A stretch of 64,000 nucleotides of DNA from Doryteuthis pealeii (GCA_023376005.1 CM042145.1:19270431-19334430), one strand, 5' to 3'; positions 1 through 13,053 are shown, counted from the stretch's first letter. The notes: generated by a model not told the origin, from the sequence alone. Translations and numbers: made by a program.

Positions 1-34
1 TCGCAGTTTCAGCTTGGATGTCAGGCAGATAAGG

Positions 35-185
35 CTATATACATCCATTATCCATCCATTTCTGACGCATTGTTCTCGTAGATCTTCATATTTTTCCAAC
101 TTACGCTGTGTGTTACAGACACACAGACTTATATCTTAATATAATATATATAAATATAAATGTAATATATATAATATATAAATAA
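35..185 (+). repeat. AT-rich dispersed segment, copy 1 (contains satellite-like seed)
   Basis: This segment of about 140 bp recurs at 1512-1660 with few changes. Both copies run from a tacatccattatccatcc-type start through ctgtgtgttacagacacaca into an AT-rich (ATATAA)n tail. The middle, at 109-133, reads ttacagacacacagactta, which is the core of the 38-bp satellite monomer that begins at about 3125. The segment is probably part of a dispersed retroelement remnant. No coding capacity is evident. Confidence 0.7.
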
Positions 186-1398
186 GCTATCTGCCTTAGC
201 TGGGGCTCACTTGCACACGCACGCTGTGTTTAGTTAGAGGAAGGTGTTTAGTTAAGTAAATAAAAGTTTAAATAAATAATATGGTTTTATGGTTGATGAA
301 TGTCTTGGCAACAAGACTGACCTAGAAGAAGAAATGAATCAAGGACGACCAACCAGCAAGAACAGAGAAATAGAAGTCATAGAGAAAGAATAGAAACGTC
401 TAGAGATCACCAATGGCCAAGGAAGTAAGTTATAAATCGCTCTATCTACCTGTGTCTATCTCTCCCCCTCTCTCCAGTAAAAGAACACTTGTGTATGTAC
501 CCAACATGGGTATATGTGTATGAGTATGCAACAATTTTCCATGGCTCTTTCTCAGAATTAACTTTAACTTTTGAATTTATACTTTCTACACTGCATTACA
601 AAATGAATGGGCTACCCTATTCATTATGATGAAAAGAGATAGAAAAACAAATGTTGATAATATGCTGACAGATATCTGTTTCGTCCTGTGTGGTCTATAA
701 AGCACAATTCAATTGAAATCATTTTAAATTAAAATGAAGACAATTGTAAAAGATGCTTTATAAAACCAGTCTTCTTCTGAGCTTATATATTGTTGAAAGA
801 AAGAAGGAGGAAAATTTAACCATTTGGCACGAGAGGTTAAAAAAACACACACATTCTGGGCTGGATTGTTTTTTAAAATTTGTATAAAAAATGCATATTT
901 TGGATTAAAAATAATATAAATCTTATTTTTAAACCTAAAAGTCTCAACACCAATGAGAAAAACTCAATAAAGCTTGGAAGTAAAAGTGTATATAAGATAA
1001 CAGCTGTATAAAAAGTGTTTAATGGGAGTCCGCAGCACAATCAAGGAAGACACGGAATGATCCGGGAATTCATATTCATTATGTAACATTTTTGGAATCA
1101 GGTGGTTGGCTTATAAGAATGTCTGCAAGAATTTGTTTATAATTCCATCCACGTGAGTTTATAATATAATATTATATTATATATAAATATAATGAACTTC
1201 ATACAATGACTGCTGTTTACACAGTAGCATTGCAACCAACAAAGCCTTCATCAGATGATGACTCTGGGTTCAGGCATAGTTTCAGGGCTGAAGCATCATT
1301 ACCATTAACCCAGCGCGCCCCAGCAGTATCTCATGATACCACCAGACTTTAATGTCACACTGTAGGATTGTCATATCCACGCTGATGCGGTTAGAGCT
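186..1398. other. AT-rich DNA, no gene recognised
   Basis: There are only short open frames, homopolymers and (ATATAA)-type simple sequence (for example 1157-1192). No splice-bounded exon, RNA gene or recognisable element was found. Confidence 0.6.
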
Positions 1399-1660
1399 TT
1401 ATCCTGGATCATTTTTTATGTATTTCCACTTGTCTAGTGGAGAAAGTCCAAGTTTAGTCAAAAATGCCAAGGTTGAGTTGGTAATAAATTCTTGGCATCC
1501 AACTTCAATAGGAAATACATCCATTATCCATCCATTTCTGACATTGTTCTCGTAGATATTCATATTTTTCCAACTTACGCTGTGTGTTATAGACACACAG
1601 ACTTATATCTTAATATAATATATATAAATATAAATATAATATATAATATATAAATATATC
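1399..1660 (-). pseudogene. Retrotransposon ORF remnant plus copy 2 of the AT-rich segment
   Basis: On the minus strand 1399-1596 reads as a short open stretch with the motif NGWIMDVFPIEVGCQEF followed by LTKLGLSPLDK. It resembles, from memory, the C-terminal region downstream of the reverse transcriptase in some metazoan non-LTR polyproteins (a VEVGCRGF-like motif). It has no RT motifs, is only about 65 codons long and stops at once, so it is a relic. The same DNA is part of the 140-bp segment that also occurs at 35-185. The family assignment is a weak inference. Confidence 0.4.
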
Positions 1661-2210
1661 ATATCTTAATATAACATATATAAATATAATATTATTCAAT
1701 ATAATAGGTTAGCCCATTTATAGGTTACAAATTTAGAATTATAAAGTTTTAACCACGAATGGTGACAGACAGGTCAAGAGTTAAGAATAAAATGAACAAC
1801 TTGAAATAGGAATAAAAGACGTGTATTACAGAATATATATATATAACAATAAGGTTGCAAACTTTTAATGCATCTGCACAAACGTATATAATTTGTAAAA
1901 AACTTAGCTGACTCCTGAGGTAGGGTGAATTATCGGATCCCCTGCTACGGCTTATCTGTCATAATGCTGGATATGAGAGACGTTCAATTGTGGTCCGTCT
2001 TGATGCTGGTCGAGCAGAAAAAGGAAGAATTTCCCACTTTGGGTTTGCCGTCAGAGTATTCTAGCCTGTGATTGGTTGTTTTGAAACAGAGGCTCGTAGA
2101 CAAGGACGATAACCCCCATACCTCAGAATTCTCAATAGAATCTATTGCTAAGTTCGAGTGCAAAAACAGAATAATAGCCCAGCTGCCAATTTTTAAATAT
2201 CTATATGGTT
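1661..2210. other. AT-rich DNA, no gene recognised
   Basis: TA-rich tracts at 1661-1700 and 1837-1850 are followed by unassigned unique-looking sequence up to the 62-bp array. No coding or RNA signal is seen. Confidence 0.6.
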
Positions 2211-2224
2211 GCTGCTTATGCTGA

Positions 2225-2705
2225 GCTGATGTAGTCGAAAGTGGGTTACATGTAAATTGACTCTTTGCCTACCAAATGTTGAGCTGATGTAGTCGAAAGC
2301 AGGTTACATGACATCTAAATTGACTCTTTGCCTACAAATGTTGAGCTGATGTAGTCGAAAGCAGGTTACATGACATCTAAATTGACTCTTTGCCTACAAA
2401 TGTTGAGCTGATGTAGTCGAAAGCAGGTTACATGACATCTAAATTGACTCTTTGCCTAACAAATGTTGAGCTGATGTAGTCGAAAGCAGGTTACATGACA
2501 TCTAAATTGACTCTTTGCCGAACAAATGTTGAGCTGATGTAGTCGAAAGCAGGTTACATGACATCTAAATTGACTCTTGCCTACCAAATGTTGACCTGAT
2601 GTAGTCGAAAGCAGGTTACATGACATCTAAATTGACTCTTTGCCGAACAAATGTTGAGCTGATGTAGTCGAAAGTGGGTTATGACATATAAATTGACTCT
2701 TTGCC
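2225..2705 (+). repeat. 62-63-bp tandem array, about 8 copies
   Basis: The word gagctgatgtagtcgaaag recurs at 2281, 2343, 2405, 2468 and 2531, with a variant at 2593 and another copy at 2656, so the period is 62-63 bp. Each unit ends in gactctttgcctac(c)aaa, the terminal word of the MITE that follows directly (2691-2932). The first and last units are the most diverged (gtgggtt for caggtt), as expected if the array expanded from within. It is most likely a minisatellite grown from the end of that MITE. Confidence 0.9.
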
Positions 2706-2932
2706 TACCAAATTTCCCTCCACAGCTGTACCAAATTTTCAGGGTATTTTTTACCTGTATGATGGGATATTTCAAAGCTCACGATATATTCACCTCAGAA
2801 CTCAGGGATGTTGATGTAGTGATTTTTCAGTGTAAACAAGTGACATGTGCAAGAGCCACTGCGAGCAGCATTGGTGGGATCGCAGTGGTGGGAGAGCCAC
2901 TGTGAGCGGTTTAAAGTAGGTGAAGAGTTAAT
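2691..2932 (+). mobile_element. MITE of the TTAA...CTCTTTGCCTAC family (piggyBac-like TIR), copy 1
   Basis: The body matches the copies at 23717-23959 and 47773-48043: ctctttgcctaccaaattt, then a ccaaattttc...ggtattttttacctg region, a gtaaacaagtgaca region and a gtgggagagcca...gtttaaagtagg end with agttaa at the right edge. The left TTAA is lost into the adjacent 62-bp array. It is non-autonomous with no coding capacity. The TTAA edges and TTAACYCTTTG-type inverted repeat suggest mobilisation by a piggyBac-type transposase, which is inference from termini only. Confidence 0.65.
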
Positions 2933-3124
2933 TAACAAAGCAATGGATTTTCAATGATATTCCATTATTCTTGAACTTATGTAAGCTAACAGCTGGATTT
3001 GAATAAATAAAGAAAGTGAGTCAGAAGCAGTAGAGAAGAAAAGGCTGACCAGAAGATTAAGTAATATATAAACAATGCAATTTTCTGCACGAAATCCTAA
3101 GCAGCCAGCAACAAAAACTTTGAA

Positions 3125-6100
3125 TATAGACTTATCAGCAATCACTACTTTGTTTGCAGACACACAGACTTATTTGCAATCACTACTTTGTTTACAGACA
3201 CACAGACTTATCAGCAATCACTACTTTGTTTGCAGACACACAGACTTATTTGCAATCACTACTTTGTTTACAGACACACAGACTTATCAGCAATCACTAC
3301 TTTGTTTACAGACACACAGACTTATCAGCAATCACTACTTTGTTTACAGACACACAGACTTATCAGCAATCACTACTTGTTTACAGACACACAGACTTTC
3401 AGCAATCACTACTTTGTTTGCAGACACACAGACTTATTTGCAATCACTACTTTGTTTACAGACACACAGACTTATCAGCAATCACTACTTTGTTTACAGA
3501 CACACAGACTTATCAATCACTACTTTGTTTACAGACACACAGATTATCAGCAATCACTACTTTGTTACAGACACACAGACTTATCAGCAATCACTACTTT
3601 GTTTACAGACACACAGACTTATCAGCAATCACTACTTTGTTTGCAGACAACAGACTTTTGCAATCACTACTTTGTTTACAGACACACAGACTTATCAGCA
3701 ATCACTACTTTGTTTACAGACACACAGATTATCAGCAATCACTACTTTGTTTACAGACACACAGACTTATCAGCAATCACTACTTTGTTTTACAGACACA
3801 CAGGACTTCAGCAATCACTACTTTGTTTGCAGACACACAGACTTATTTGCAATCACTACTTTGTTTACAGACACACAGACTTATCAGCAATCACTACTTT
3901 GTTTACAGACACACACTTTGTTTGACTTATTTGCAATCACTACTTTGTTTACAGACACACAGACTTATCAGCAATTACTACTTTGTTTACAGACACACAG
4001 ACTTATTTGCAATCACTACTTTGTTTACAGACACACAGACTTATTTGCAATCATTACTTTGTTTGCAGACACACAGACTTATTTGCAATCACTAATTTGT
4101 TTACAGACACACAGACTTATTTGCAATCACTACTTTGTTTGCAGACACACAGACTTATTTGCAATCACTACTTTGTTTACAGACACACAGACTATCAGCA
4201 ATCACTATTTGTTTACAGACACACAGACTTATCAATCATACTTTGTTTGCAGACACACAGACTTATTTGCAATCACTAATTTGTTTACAGACACACAGAC
4301 TTATTTGCAATCATTACTTTGTTTGCAGACACAGACACACAGCTTATTCAGCAATCACTACTTTGTTTACAGACACACAGACTTATTTGCAATCACTACT
4401 TATTTGGCATTACTTGTTTACAGACACACAGACTTATTTGCAATCACTACTTTGTTTACAGACACACAGACTTATTTGCAATCACTACTTTGTTTACTAC
4501 TTTGTTTGCAGACACACAGACTTATCAGCAATCACTACTTTGTTTGCAGACACACAGACTTATCAGCAATCACTACTTTGTTTGCAGACACACAGACTTA
4601 TTTGCAATCACTACTTTGTTTACAGACACACAGACTTATCAGCAATCACTACTTTGTTTGCAGACACACAGACTTATTTGCAATCACTACTTTGTTTGCA
4701 GACACACAGACTTATTCACTACTTTGTTTACAGACACACAGACTTATCAGCAATCACTACTTTGTTTGCAGACACACAGACTTATCAGCAATCACTACTT
4801 TGCAGACACACTTATCAGCAATCACTACTTGTTTGCAGACACACAGACTTATTTGCAATCACTACTTTGTTTGCAGACACACAGACTTATCAGCAATCAC
4901 TACTTTGTTTGCAGACACACAGACTTATTTGCAATCACTACTTTGTTTACAGACACACAGACTTATCAGCAATCACTACTTTGTTTGCAGACACACAGAC
5001 TTATCAGCAATCACTACTTTGTTTGCAGACACACAGACTTATTTGCAATCACTACTTTGTTTACAGACACACAGACTTATCAGCATCACTACTTTGTTTG
5101 CAGACACACAGACTTATCAGCAATCACTACTTTGTTTGCAGACACACAGACGTATCAGCAATCACTACTTTGTTTGCAGACACACAAGACTTATTTGCAA
5201 TCACTACTTTGTTTACAGACACACAGACTTATTTGCAATCACTACTTTGTTTGCAGACACACAGACTTATCAGCAATCACTACTTTGTTTGCAGACACAC
5301 AGACTTATTTGTAATCACTACTTTGTTTACAGACACACAGACTTATCAGCAATCATTACTTTGTTTGCAGACACACAGACTTATCAGCATTCACTACTTT
5401 GTTTACAGACACACAGACTTATCAGCAATCACTACTTTTTTGCAGACACACAGACTTATTTTCAATCACTACTTTGTTTACAGACACACAGACTTATCAG
5501 CAATCACTACTTTGTTTGCAGACACACAGACTTATCAGCAATCACTACTTTGTTTACAGACACACAGACTTATCAGCAATCACTACTTTGTTTACAGACA
5601 CAGACTTATTTTCAATCACTACTTTGTTTACAGACACACAGACTTATCAGCAATCACTACTTTGTTTGCAGACACACATACTTATCAGCAATCACTACTT
5701 TGTTTACAGACACACAGACTTATCAGCAATCACTACTTTGTTTGCAGACACACAGACTTATTTGCAATCACTACTTGTTTACAGACACACAGACTTATTT
5801 GCAATCACTACTTTGTTTACAGACACACAGACTTATTTGCAATCACTACTTTGTTTACAGACACACAGACTTATTTGCAATCACTACTTTGTTTACAGAC
5901 ACACAGACTTATTTCAATCACTACTTTGTTTACAGACACACAGACTTATCAGCAATCACTACTTTGTTTGCAGACACACAGACTTATCAGCAATCACTAC
6001 TTTGTTTACAGACACACAGACTTATCAGCAATCACTACTTTGTTTACAGACACACAGACTTATTTGCAATCACTACTTTGTTTACAGACACACAGACTTA

Positions 6101-9100
6101 TCAGCAATCACTACTTTGTTTGCAGACACACAGACTTATTTGCAATCACTACTTTGTTTACAGACACACAGACTTATCAGGCAATCACTACTTTGTTTGC
6201 AGACACACAGACTTATCAGCAATCACTACTTTGTTTGCAGACACACAGACTTATTTGCAATCACTACTTTGTTTACAGACACACAGACTTATCAGCAATC
6301 ACTACTTTGTTTGCAGACACACAGACTTATTTGCAATCACTACTTTGTTTACAGACACACAGACTTATCAGCAATCACTACTTTGTTTGCAGACACACAG
6401 ACTTATCAGCAATCACTACTTTGTTTGCAGACACACAGACTTATTTGCAATCACTACTTTGTTTACAGACACACAGGCTTTCAGCAATCACTACTTTGTT
6501 TGCAGACACACAGACTTATTTGCAATCACTACTTTGTTTACAGACACACAGTTATTTGACTACTTTGTTTACAGACACACAGACTTATCAGCAATCACTA
6601 CTTTGTTTGCAGACACACAGACTTATTTGCAATCACTACTTTGTTTACAGACACACAGACTTATCAGCAATCACTACTTTGTTTCAGACACACAGACTTA
6701 TTTGCAATCACTACTTTGTTTACAGACACACAGACTTATCAGCAATCATTACTTTGTTTGCAGACACACAGACTTATCAGCATCACTACTTTGTTTACAG
6801 ACACACAGACTTATCAGCAATCACTACTTTGTTTGCAGACACACAGACTTATTTTCAATCACTACTTTGTTTACAGACACACAGACTTATCAGCAATCAC
6901 TACTTTGTTTGCAGACACACAGACTTATCAGCAATCACTATTTGTTTACAGACACACAGACTTATCAGCAATCACTACTTTGTTTGCAGACACACAGACT
7001 TATTTGCAATCACACTTTTTTACAGACACACAGACTTATTGCAATCACTACTTTGTTTACAGACACACAGACTTATTTGCAATCACTACTTTGTTTACAG
7101 ACACACAGACTTAGACTTATTTTCAATCACTACTTTGTTTACAGACACACAGACTTATCAGCAATCACTACTTTGTTTGCAGACACACATACTTATCAGC
7201 AATCACTACTTTGTTTACAGACACACAGACTTATCAGCAATCACTACTTTGTTTGCAGACACACAGACTTATTTGCAATCACTACTTTGTTTACAGACAC
7301 ACAGACTTATTTGCAATCACTACTTTGTTTACAGACACACAGACTTATTTGCAATCACTACTTTGTTTACAGACACACAGACTTATTTGCAATCACTACT
7401 TTGTTTACAGACACACAGACTTATTTTCAATCACTACTTTGTTTACAGACACACAGACTTATCAGCAATACTTTGTTTGCAGACACACAGACTTATCAGC
7501 AATCACTACTTACAGACACACAGAACAATCACTACTTTGTTTGCAGACACACAGACTTATTTGCAATCACTACTTTGTTTACAGACACACAGACTTATCA
7601 GCAATCACTACTTTGTTTGCAGACACACAGACTTATTTGCAATCACTACTTTGTTTACAGACACACAGACTTATCAGCAATCACTACTTTGTTTGCAGAC
7701 ACACAGACTTATCAGCAATCACTACTTTGTTTGCAGACACACAGACTTATTTGCAATCACTACTTTGTTTACAGACACACAGACTTATCAGCAATCACTA
7801 CTTTGTTTGCAGACACACAGACTTATTTGCAATCACTACTTTGTTTACAGACACACAGACTTATCAGCAATCACTACTTTGTTTGCAGACACACAGACTT
7901 ATCAGCAATCACTACTTTGTTTGCAGACACACAGACTTATTTGCAATCACTACTTTGTTTACAGACACACAGGCTTATCAGCAATCACTACTTTGTTTGC
8001 AGACACACAGACTTATTTGCAATCACTACTTTGTTTACAGACACACAGACTTATTTGCAATCACTACTTTGTTTACAGACACATAGACTTATTTGCAATC
8101 ACTACTTTGTTTACAGACACACAGACTTATTTGCAATCACTACTTTGTTTGCAGACACACAGACTTATCAGCAATCACTACTTTGTTTGCAGACACACAG
8201 ACTTATTTGCAATCACTACTTTGTTTACAGACACACAGACTTATTTGCAATCACTACTTTGTTTACAGACACATAGACTTATTTGCAATCACTACTTTGT
8301 TTACAGACACACAGACTTATTTGCAATCACTACTTTGTTTACAGACACACAGACTTATTTGCAATCACTACTTTGTTTACAGACACACAGACTTATTTGC
8401 AATCACTACTTTGTTTGCAGACACACAGACTTATTTGCAATCACTACTTTGTTTACAGACACACAGACTCATCAGCAATCACTACTTTGTTTGCAGACAC
8501 ACAGACTTATTTGCAATCACTACTTTGTTTACAGACACACAGACTTATTTGCAATCACTACTTTGTTTACAGACACATAGACTTATTTGCAATCACTACT
8601 TTGTTTGCAGACACACAGACTTATCAGCAATCACTACTTTTGTTTGCAGACACACAGACTTATTTGCAATCACTACTTTGTTTACAGACACACAGACTTA
8701 TCAGCAATCACTACTTTGTTTGCAGACACACAGACTTATTTGCAATCACTACTTTGTTTGCAGACACACAGACTTATTTGCAATCACTACTTTGTTTACA
8801 GACACACAGACTTATCAGCAATCACTACTTTGTTTGCAGACACACAGACTTATTTTCAATCACTACTTTGTTTACAGACACACAGACTTATCAGCAATCA
8901 CTACTTTGTTTGCAGACACACAGACTTATCAGCAATCACTACTTTGTTTACAGACACACAGACTTATCAGCAATCACTACTTTGTTTGCAGACACACAGA
9001 CTTATTTGCAATCACTACTTTGTTTACAGACACACAGACTTATCAGCAATCACTACTTTGTTTGCAGACACACAGACTTATTTGCAATCACTACTTTATT

Positions 9101-10380
9101 TACAGACACACAGACTTATCAGCAATCACTACTTTGTTTGCAGACACACAGACTTATCAGCAATCACTACTTTGTTTGCAGACACACAGACTTATTTGCA
9201 ATCACTACTTTGTTTACAGACACACAGACTTATCAGCAATCACTACTTTGTTTGCAGACACACAGACTTATTTGCAATCACTACTTTGTTTACAGACACA
9301 CAGACTTATCAGCAATCACTACTTTGTTTGCAGACACACAGACTTATTTGCAATCACTACTTTGTTTACAGACACACAGACTTATCAGCAATCACTACTT
9401 TGTTTGCAGACACACAGACTTATTTGCAATCACTACTTTGTTTACAGACACACAGACTTATCAGCAATCACTACTTTGTTTGCAGACACACAGACTTATC
9501 AGCAATCACTACTTTGTTTGCAGACACACAGACTTATTTGCAATCACTACTTTGTTTACAGACACACAGGCTTATCAGCAATCACTACTTTGTTTGCAGA
9601 CACACAGACTTATTTGCAATCACTACTTTGTTTACAGACACACAGACTTATTTGCAATCACTACTTTGTTTACAGACACATAGACTTATTTGCAATCACT
9701 ACTTTGTTTACAGACACACAGACTTATTTGCAATCACTACTTTGTTTGCAGACACACAGACTTATTTGCAATCACTACTTTGTTTACAGACACACAGACT
9801 TATTTGCAATCACTACTTTGTTTACAGACACACACTTATTTGCAATCACTACTTTGTTTACAGACACACAGACTTATTTGCAATCACTACTTTGTTTACA
9901 GACACACAGACTTTGTTGTTGCAGACACACAGACTTATTTGCAATCATACTTTGTTTACAGACACACAGATCACTACTTTGTTTGCAGACACACAGATTT
10001 GCAATCACTACTTTGTTTACAGACACACAGACTTATTTGCAATCTACTTTGTTTACAGACACATAGACTTATTGCAACACTACTTTGTTTGCAGACACAC
10101 AGACTTATTTGCAATCACTACTTTGTTTACAGACACACAGACTTATCAGCAATCACTACTTTGCAATCAATACTTTGTTTACAGACACACAGACTTATTT
10201 GTAAACAATACTTTTTTTTACAGACACAAAGATTTATTTGCAATCAATATTTTGTTTACAGACACACAGACTTTTCTCCAATCACTACTTTGTTTATAGA
10301 CACACGGATTTATTTGCAATCAATACTTTGTTTACAGACACACAGACTTATCTGAAATCACTACTTTACAGACACAGTGA
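3125..10380 (+). repeat. Satellite of 38-bp monomers, about 190 copies
   Basis: The monomer is cagacacacagactta + (tttg or cag+c) + caatcactactttgttt + (a or g). In clean stretches the spacing is exactly 38 bp (for example 8281 to 8319). Two diallelic positions (TTATTTGC versus TTATCAGC, TTTACAG versus TTTGCAG) alternate to give higher-order patterns. The part before about 7500 is rich in one-to-several-base deletions, while 7560-9880 is very clean. The monomer has no stop codon in any of the three forward frames, and 38 is not a multiple of 3, so the array reads as open frames of up to about 1,700 codons that cycle through all frames (period 38 residues, words such as TDTQTYQQSLLCLQTHR). No promoter, splice or codon-bias evidence supports a protein. 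The last units (10150-10380) degrade, as at an old array edge. Confidence 0.97.
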
Positions 10381-11512
10381 AATATACTCACACCCAAAAT
10401 GATAGAAATACACACAAAAATGGAAAGAGTTATGAAAATTAATTAATTCATTCATTCATTAAGTCAGAAATAACAGACCCATATTAATGGTTAATAAACT
10501 TTCTATTTTTCTTCAGGCAATAAAAAAACTGAAGTACAATCTAAGTGGACAAGAATCACTCTGTTTTATTTCCTATGTAAAGTGTTGTTGAGATAGACTC
10601 TTCCACCTTTAATATAAAGTGGGTGTTACTACTTTTGGGGACACAGCCATCTTGACACAACTCAGAGTTTGGCAATAAATTTTGTACTCTGATTTACTAT
10701 GGCATTTGTTTATTCTTTCCTGTACCAAGAAGTACACATCTATTAGTAATGGAGATTCACTTCCGGTTTTTGTCTGTAACAAAAATTACGTCACTGCCTA
10801 CGTCACAATTACCAAAGTCGCCAATACATAGAATAAAGAACAATTATTAATAATAAAATAGATATAAGCTATTCTTTATAATTCAATGTTTGAATCCTTT
10901 CAATTGTAATGAATAAACTATATATTATTTAAATAAATAAAATATATAAACTATGAAATTAATTAGAAAATTGTATTATTTTAAATGGAAAAAATTATTT
11001 GCCAAATTTGTAATCCATTTAAAAAATTTATTTTTTTAATCTCGCCCCTTTTTCAGTCGCAATAAGTTAACTAAAAGTTTACAAATAAATAAATACCTAC
11101 GATTTTGTGTAAAATTTTTGCAAAATATTCAAAATAATTATTTGATTAATATTTAATAGATGCACGCAACATATTATTTGAGGGGAATAGGACTAAGTTT
11201 CCATTTCAAACTGCTAATTTTTTTTACTCCTTTAATAAATTTAATGATTTTGCTTACTTATAATAAAAACCCTCAGACATCAAATTTTTAACTGCCTTCC
11301 CTCAGACAATATCTTTTAAAAATAAATTTTTACAGGGTGTTTTTTTTGTTGCTAGTTACAACAATGGTGGTAGGATATTAAGAACTCATGACATAGTTAA
11401 AAGAATTTGTTGTTTTTTTTTGTTTTTTTTTTTGTTACCATCATTTCACCAAAATGGAGGAATTGAAACTACTTATGGGGTAAAAAGAGGTTTGGGTGTT
11501 GTATAGTTTAAA
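10381..11512. other. AT-rich spacer, no gene recognised
   Basis: This is AT-rich sequence with poly-T runs at 11221-11225, 11340-11348 and 11411-11433. A short stretch at 10745-10850 (acttccggtttttgtctgtaac) resembles an inverted copy of 16855-16975, so it is probably a dispersed repeat end. No coding region is supported. Confidence 0.5.
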
Positions 11513-12032
11513 TGTAGCTGGATATTCTGGTTGCGTGTTCTTAGGGTTTTTGCTTTAACCCTGTTGGGATTATCTTCCTTTGCCTGGAAGAGTTATCTTC
11601 CCGCTGGGTATCCATGCCGGCCACCAGGGAGGTCTGGTATTTAAGTGCGAGGTTCAAACTCTTCTGCCTCTTTTGTGCTTCTTCTCGGCTGAACAACATG
11701 GGTTAGACATTTGTGTCTACTCCCCCCCTCGTGCCCCCCCCCCACGTACGGACTAAGTCAGTAAGTGACTTCAACCATATGGACTATCTTTAACTCCTAT
11801 ATTTTATATGTACATTTAGGTATCTCTTTTATACCTAAATATTGTATTTCCATTCATGAATGTGTCATTTTATTATATCTTATTTGTATTCTCTACTATG
11901 CATCTTGCATTTCATGTTATATGTTATTCCATGTGCTTTTGATTAAAGTCCATCTTGTTATATGTTTAACACTCTAGTCGGAGTTTGTTCGTTTCAACTA
12001 GTTATAACATTATTATAACCTTGAATCTTACA
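11513..12032 (+). mobile_element. LTR-like sequence (solo or truncated LTR retrotransposon)
   Basis: The segment starts with tgtagctgg and ends with ttgaatcttaca, so it has TG...CA edges and is about 520 bp long. It contains a TATA-like tatttaagtg at about 11638 and shares with the LTR at 26650-27066 a diagnostic block at 11815-11870 (acatttaggtatctc, tacctaaatattg, cattcatgaatgtgtc). What follows (12033 onward) is accccatctcatttggttgtcgcgct, which could include a tRNA primer-binding site (TGG...). No gag-pol is present. The left edge of the giant inverted repeat (about 11788) falls inside this LTR; only its 3' half is mirrored at 42884-43127. The start is chosen by analogy with TGTAGG at 26650 and is uncertain. 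Confidence 0.5.
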
Positions 12033-12365
12033 ACCCCATCTCATTTGGTTGTCGCGCTTAAAAGAAGGAATTTAAGGAACAAAAAGGAAAGAGACAAAGG
12101 CAGGAGGTAGTTTTATGACTTAAGCTTTATTGACCGGGTCATAGACACCTGTAACAAGGGAATATCTCCCTGGCTAGTAGGAGTGACTAGGCCCAGTTAC
12201 AGCCTAAATTCGAAGAATGGCTGAGATATTCTTTTGGGGGTCGGGAGACAGTCCTTTTTGTTGCACATGCACAGAGGGTTCTTCCAGTGAAGGCCCATGG
12301 GAGTTTGTTGTTTTTTTTATATTCTAATTTTATTTTCATTTTATTTTAATCCCCACATACTAATA
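12033..12365 (-). mobile_element. LTR-retroelement-derived repeat R, copy 1 (uninterrupted)
   Basis: Read on the minus strand it matches 24570-25115, 42600-42890 and 46965-47245: aacaaactcccatgggcc..., a tctcagccattc region, ...ctccctggctag..., then aataaagctt (a polyadenylation-like AATAAA), and ends in gcgcgac(a/c)accaaatgagatggggt. It is about 330 bp with no coding sequence. This copy is continuous where the 24.7-kb copy is split by a telomere-loop foldback, so it acts as an empty site. An LTR or an adjacent leader is the most likely identity. Confidence 0.55.
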
Positions 12366-12510
12366 CAATAACAACAATGACAGCAAGAATTACAACTGGA
12401 ACAGCTGCAGCAACAATCACCATTTTATTGAGGCAATTACAAACTGAAGTACATATATTATTTTGATGTTTTTGACTGCTGTCCTAATCTTTATCATGAT
12501 ATATAAAAAC

Positions 12511-12560
12511 ACAATGTTTCAGCCATTCTACCCTCCAGCCTTCTTCAGGTGTCCCCTGTC
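12511..12560 (-). other. PLE-end-like motif with hammerhead-type core words, copy 1
   Basis: On the minus strand this reads acctgaagaaggc...ggctgaaacattgtg. Related words occur at 26499-26548, 28480-28530 (mirror), 42368-42412, 60613-60660 and 60931-60980. The pattern CTGANGA-stem-GAAAC recalls the hammerhead ribozyme core reported in Penelope-like elements. I could not confirm stems I and III, so activity is not claimed. Confidence 0.4.
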
Positions 12561-12770
12561 TTTTTTTTGTTACAATCTTATGGTAAAGAATCCTGAGTAT
12601 TGTAAGTCACTCCTCAATGATTGCAAGTAGAACTATGGCCAGTATCAGTGTTTAAGTAGTGTATCAGCCATGTAGTATGGCTAGCAATTGGTGAAGGAAT
12701 AAACCATGTGACCTCGGCTAGTCTATAAATTCAGGTTGGGAATTGGAGCACACCTTATATACAAATAATT

Positions 12771-13053
12771 TGGAAGCGCGTGGTGTAATGGTTAATGGTA
12801 AGTCATGGGAAATGGACTCGTCGCCCTGAGTTCAAATCCTGGACGTGGTAATTGGATTTCACTTAGCGCTAATACCCTTGGAAAAGGTATGAATCCTACT
12901 CTCCCTCCAGCTATGGGTAAATAGTAGGACAGACTGGGCTCTTTAACATTGGTAGGGCAACTCGTCTAGGAGAAGGAAAACTCTGAATTAAAACCTGGTA
13001 AACTCTGCTTAAGAAATTGACCTTGTGTCACATCCTGCTCGTGCGGAGGGGTT

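Noticed and set aside
3075..10355. Very long open reading frames (up to about 1,730 codons) across the 38-bp satellite
   Set aside because: They exist in all three forward frames at once, arise from a stop-free monomer whose length is not a multiple of three, and have no supporting promoter, splice or codon evidence. Annotated as satellite, not as CDS.
3125..10380. A CRISPR array (regular direct repeats)
   Set aside because: The repeats are contiguous with no unique spacers, and the sequence is eukaryotic. It is a simple tandem satellite.
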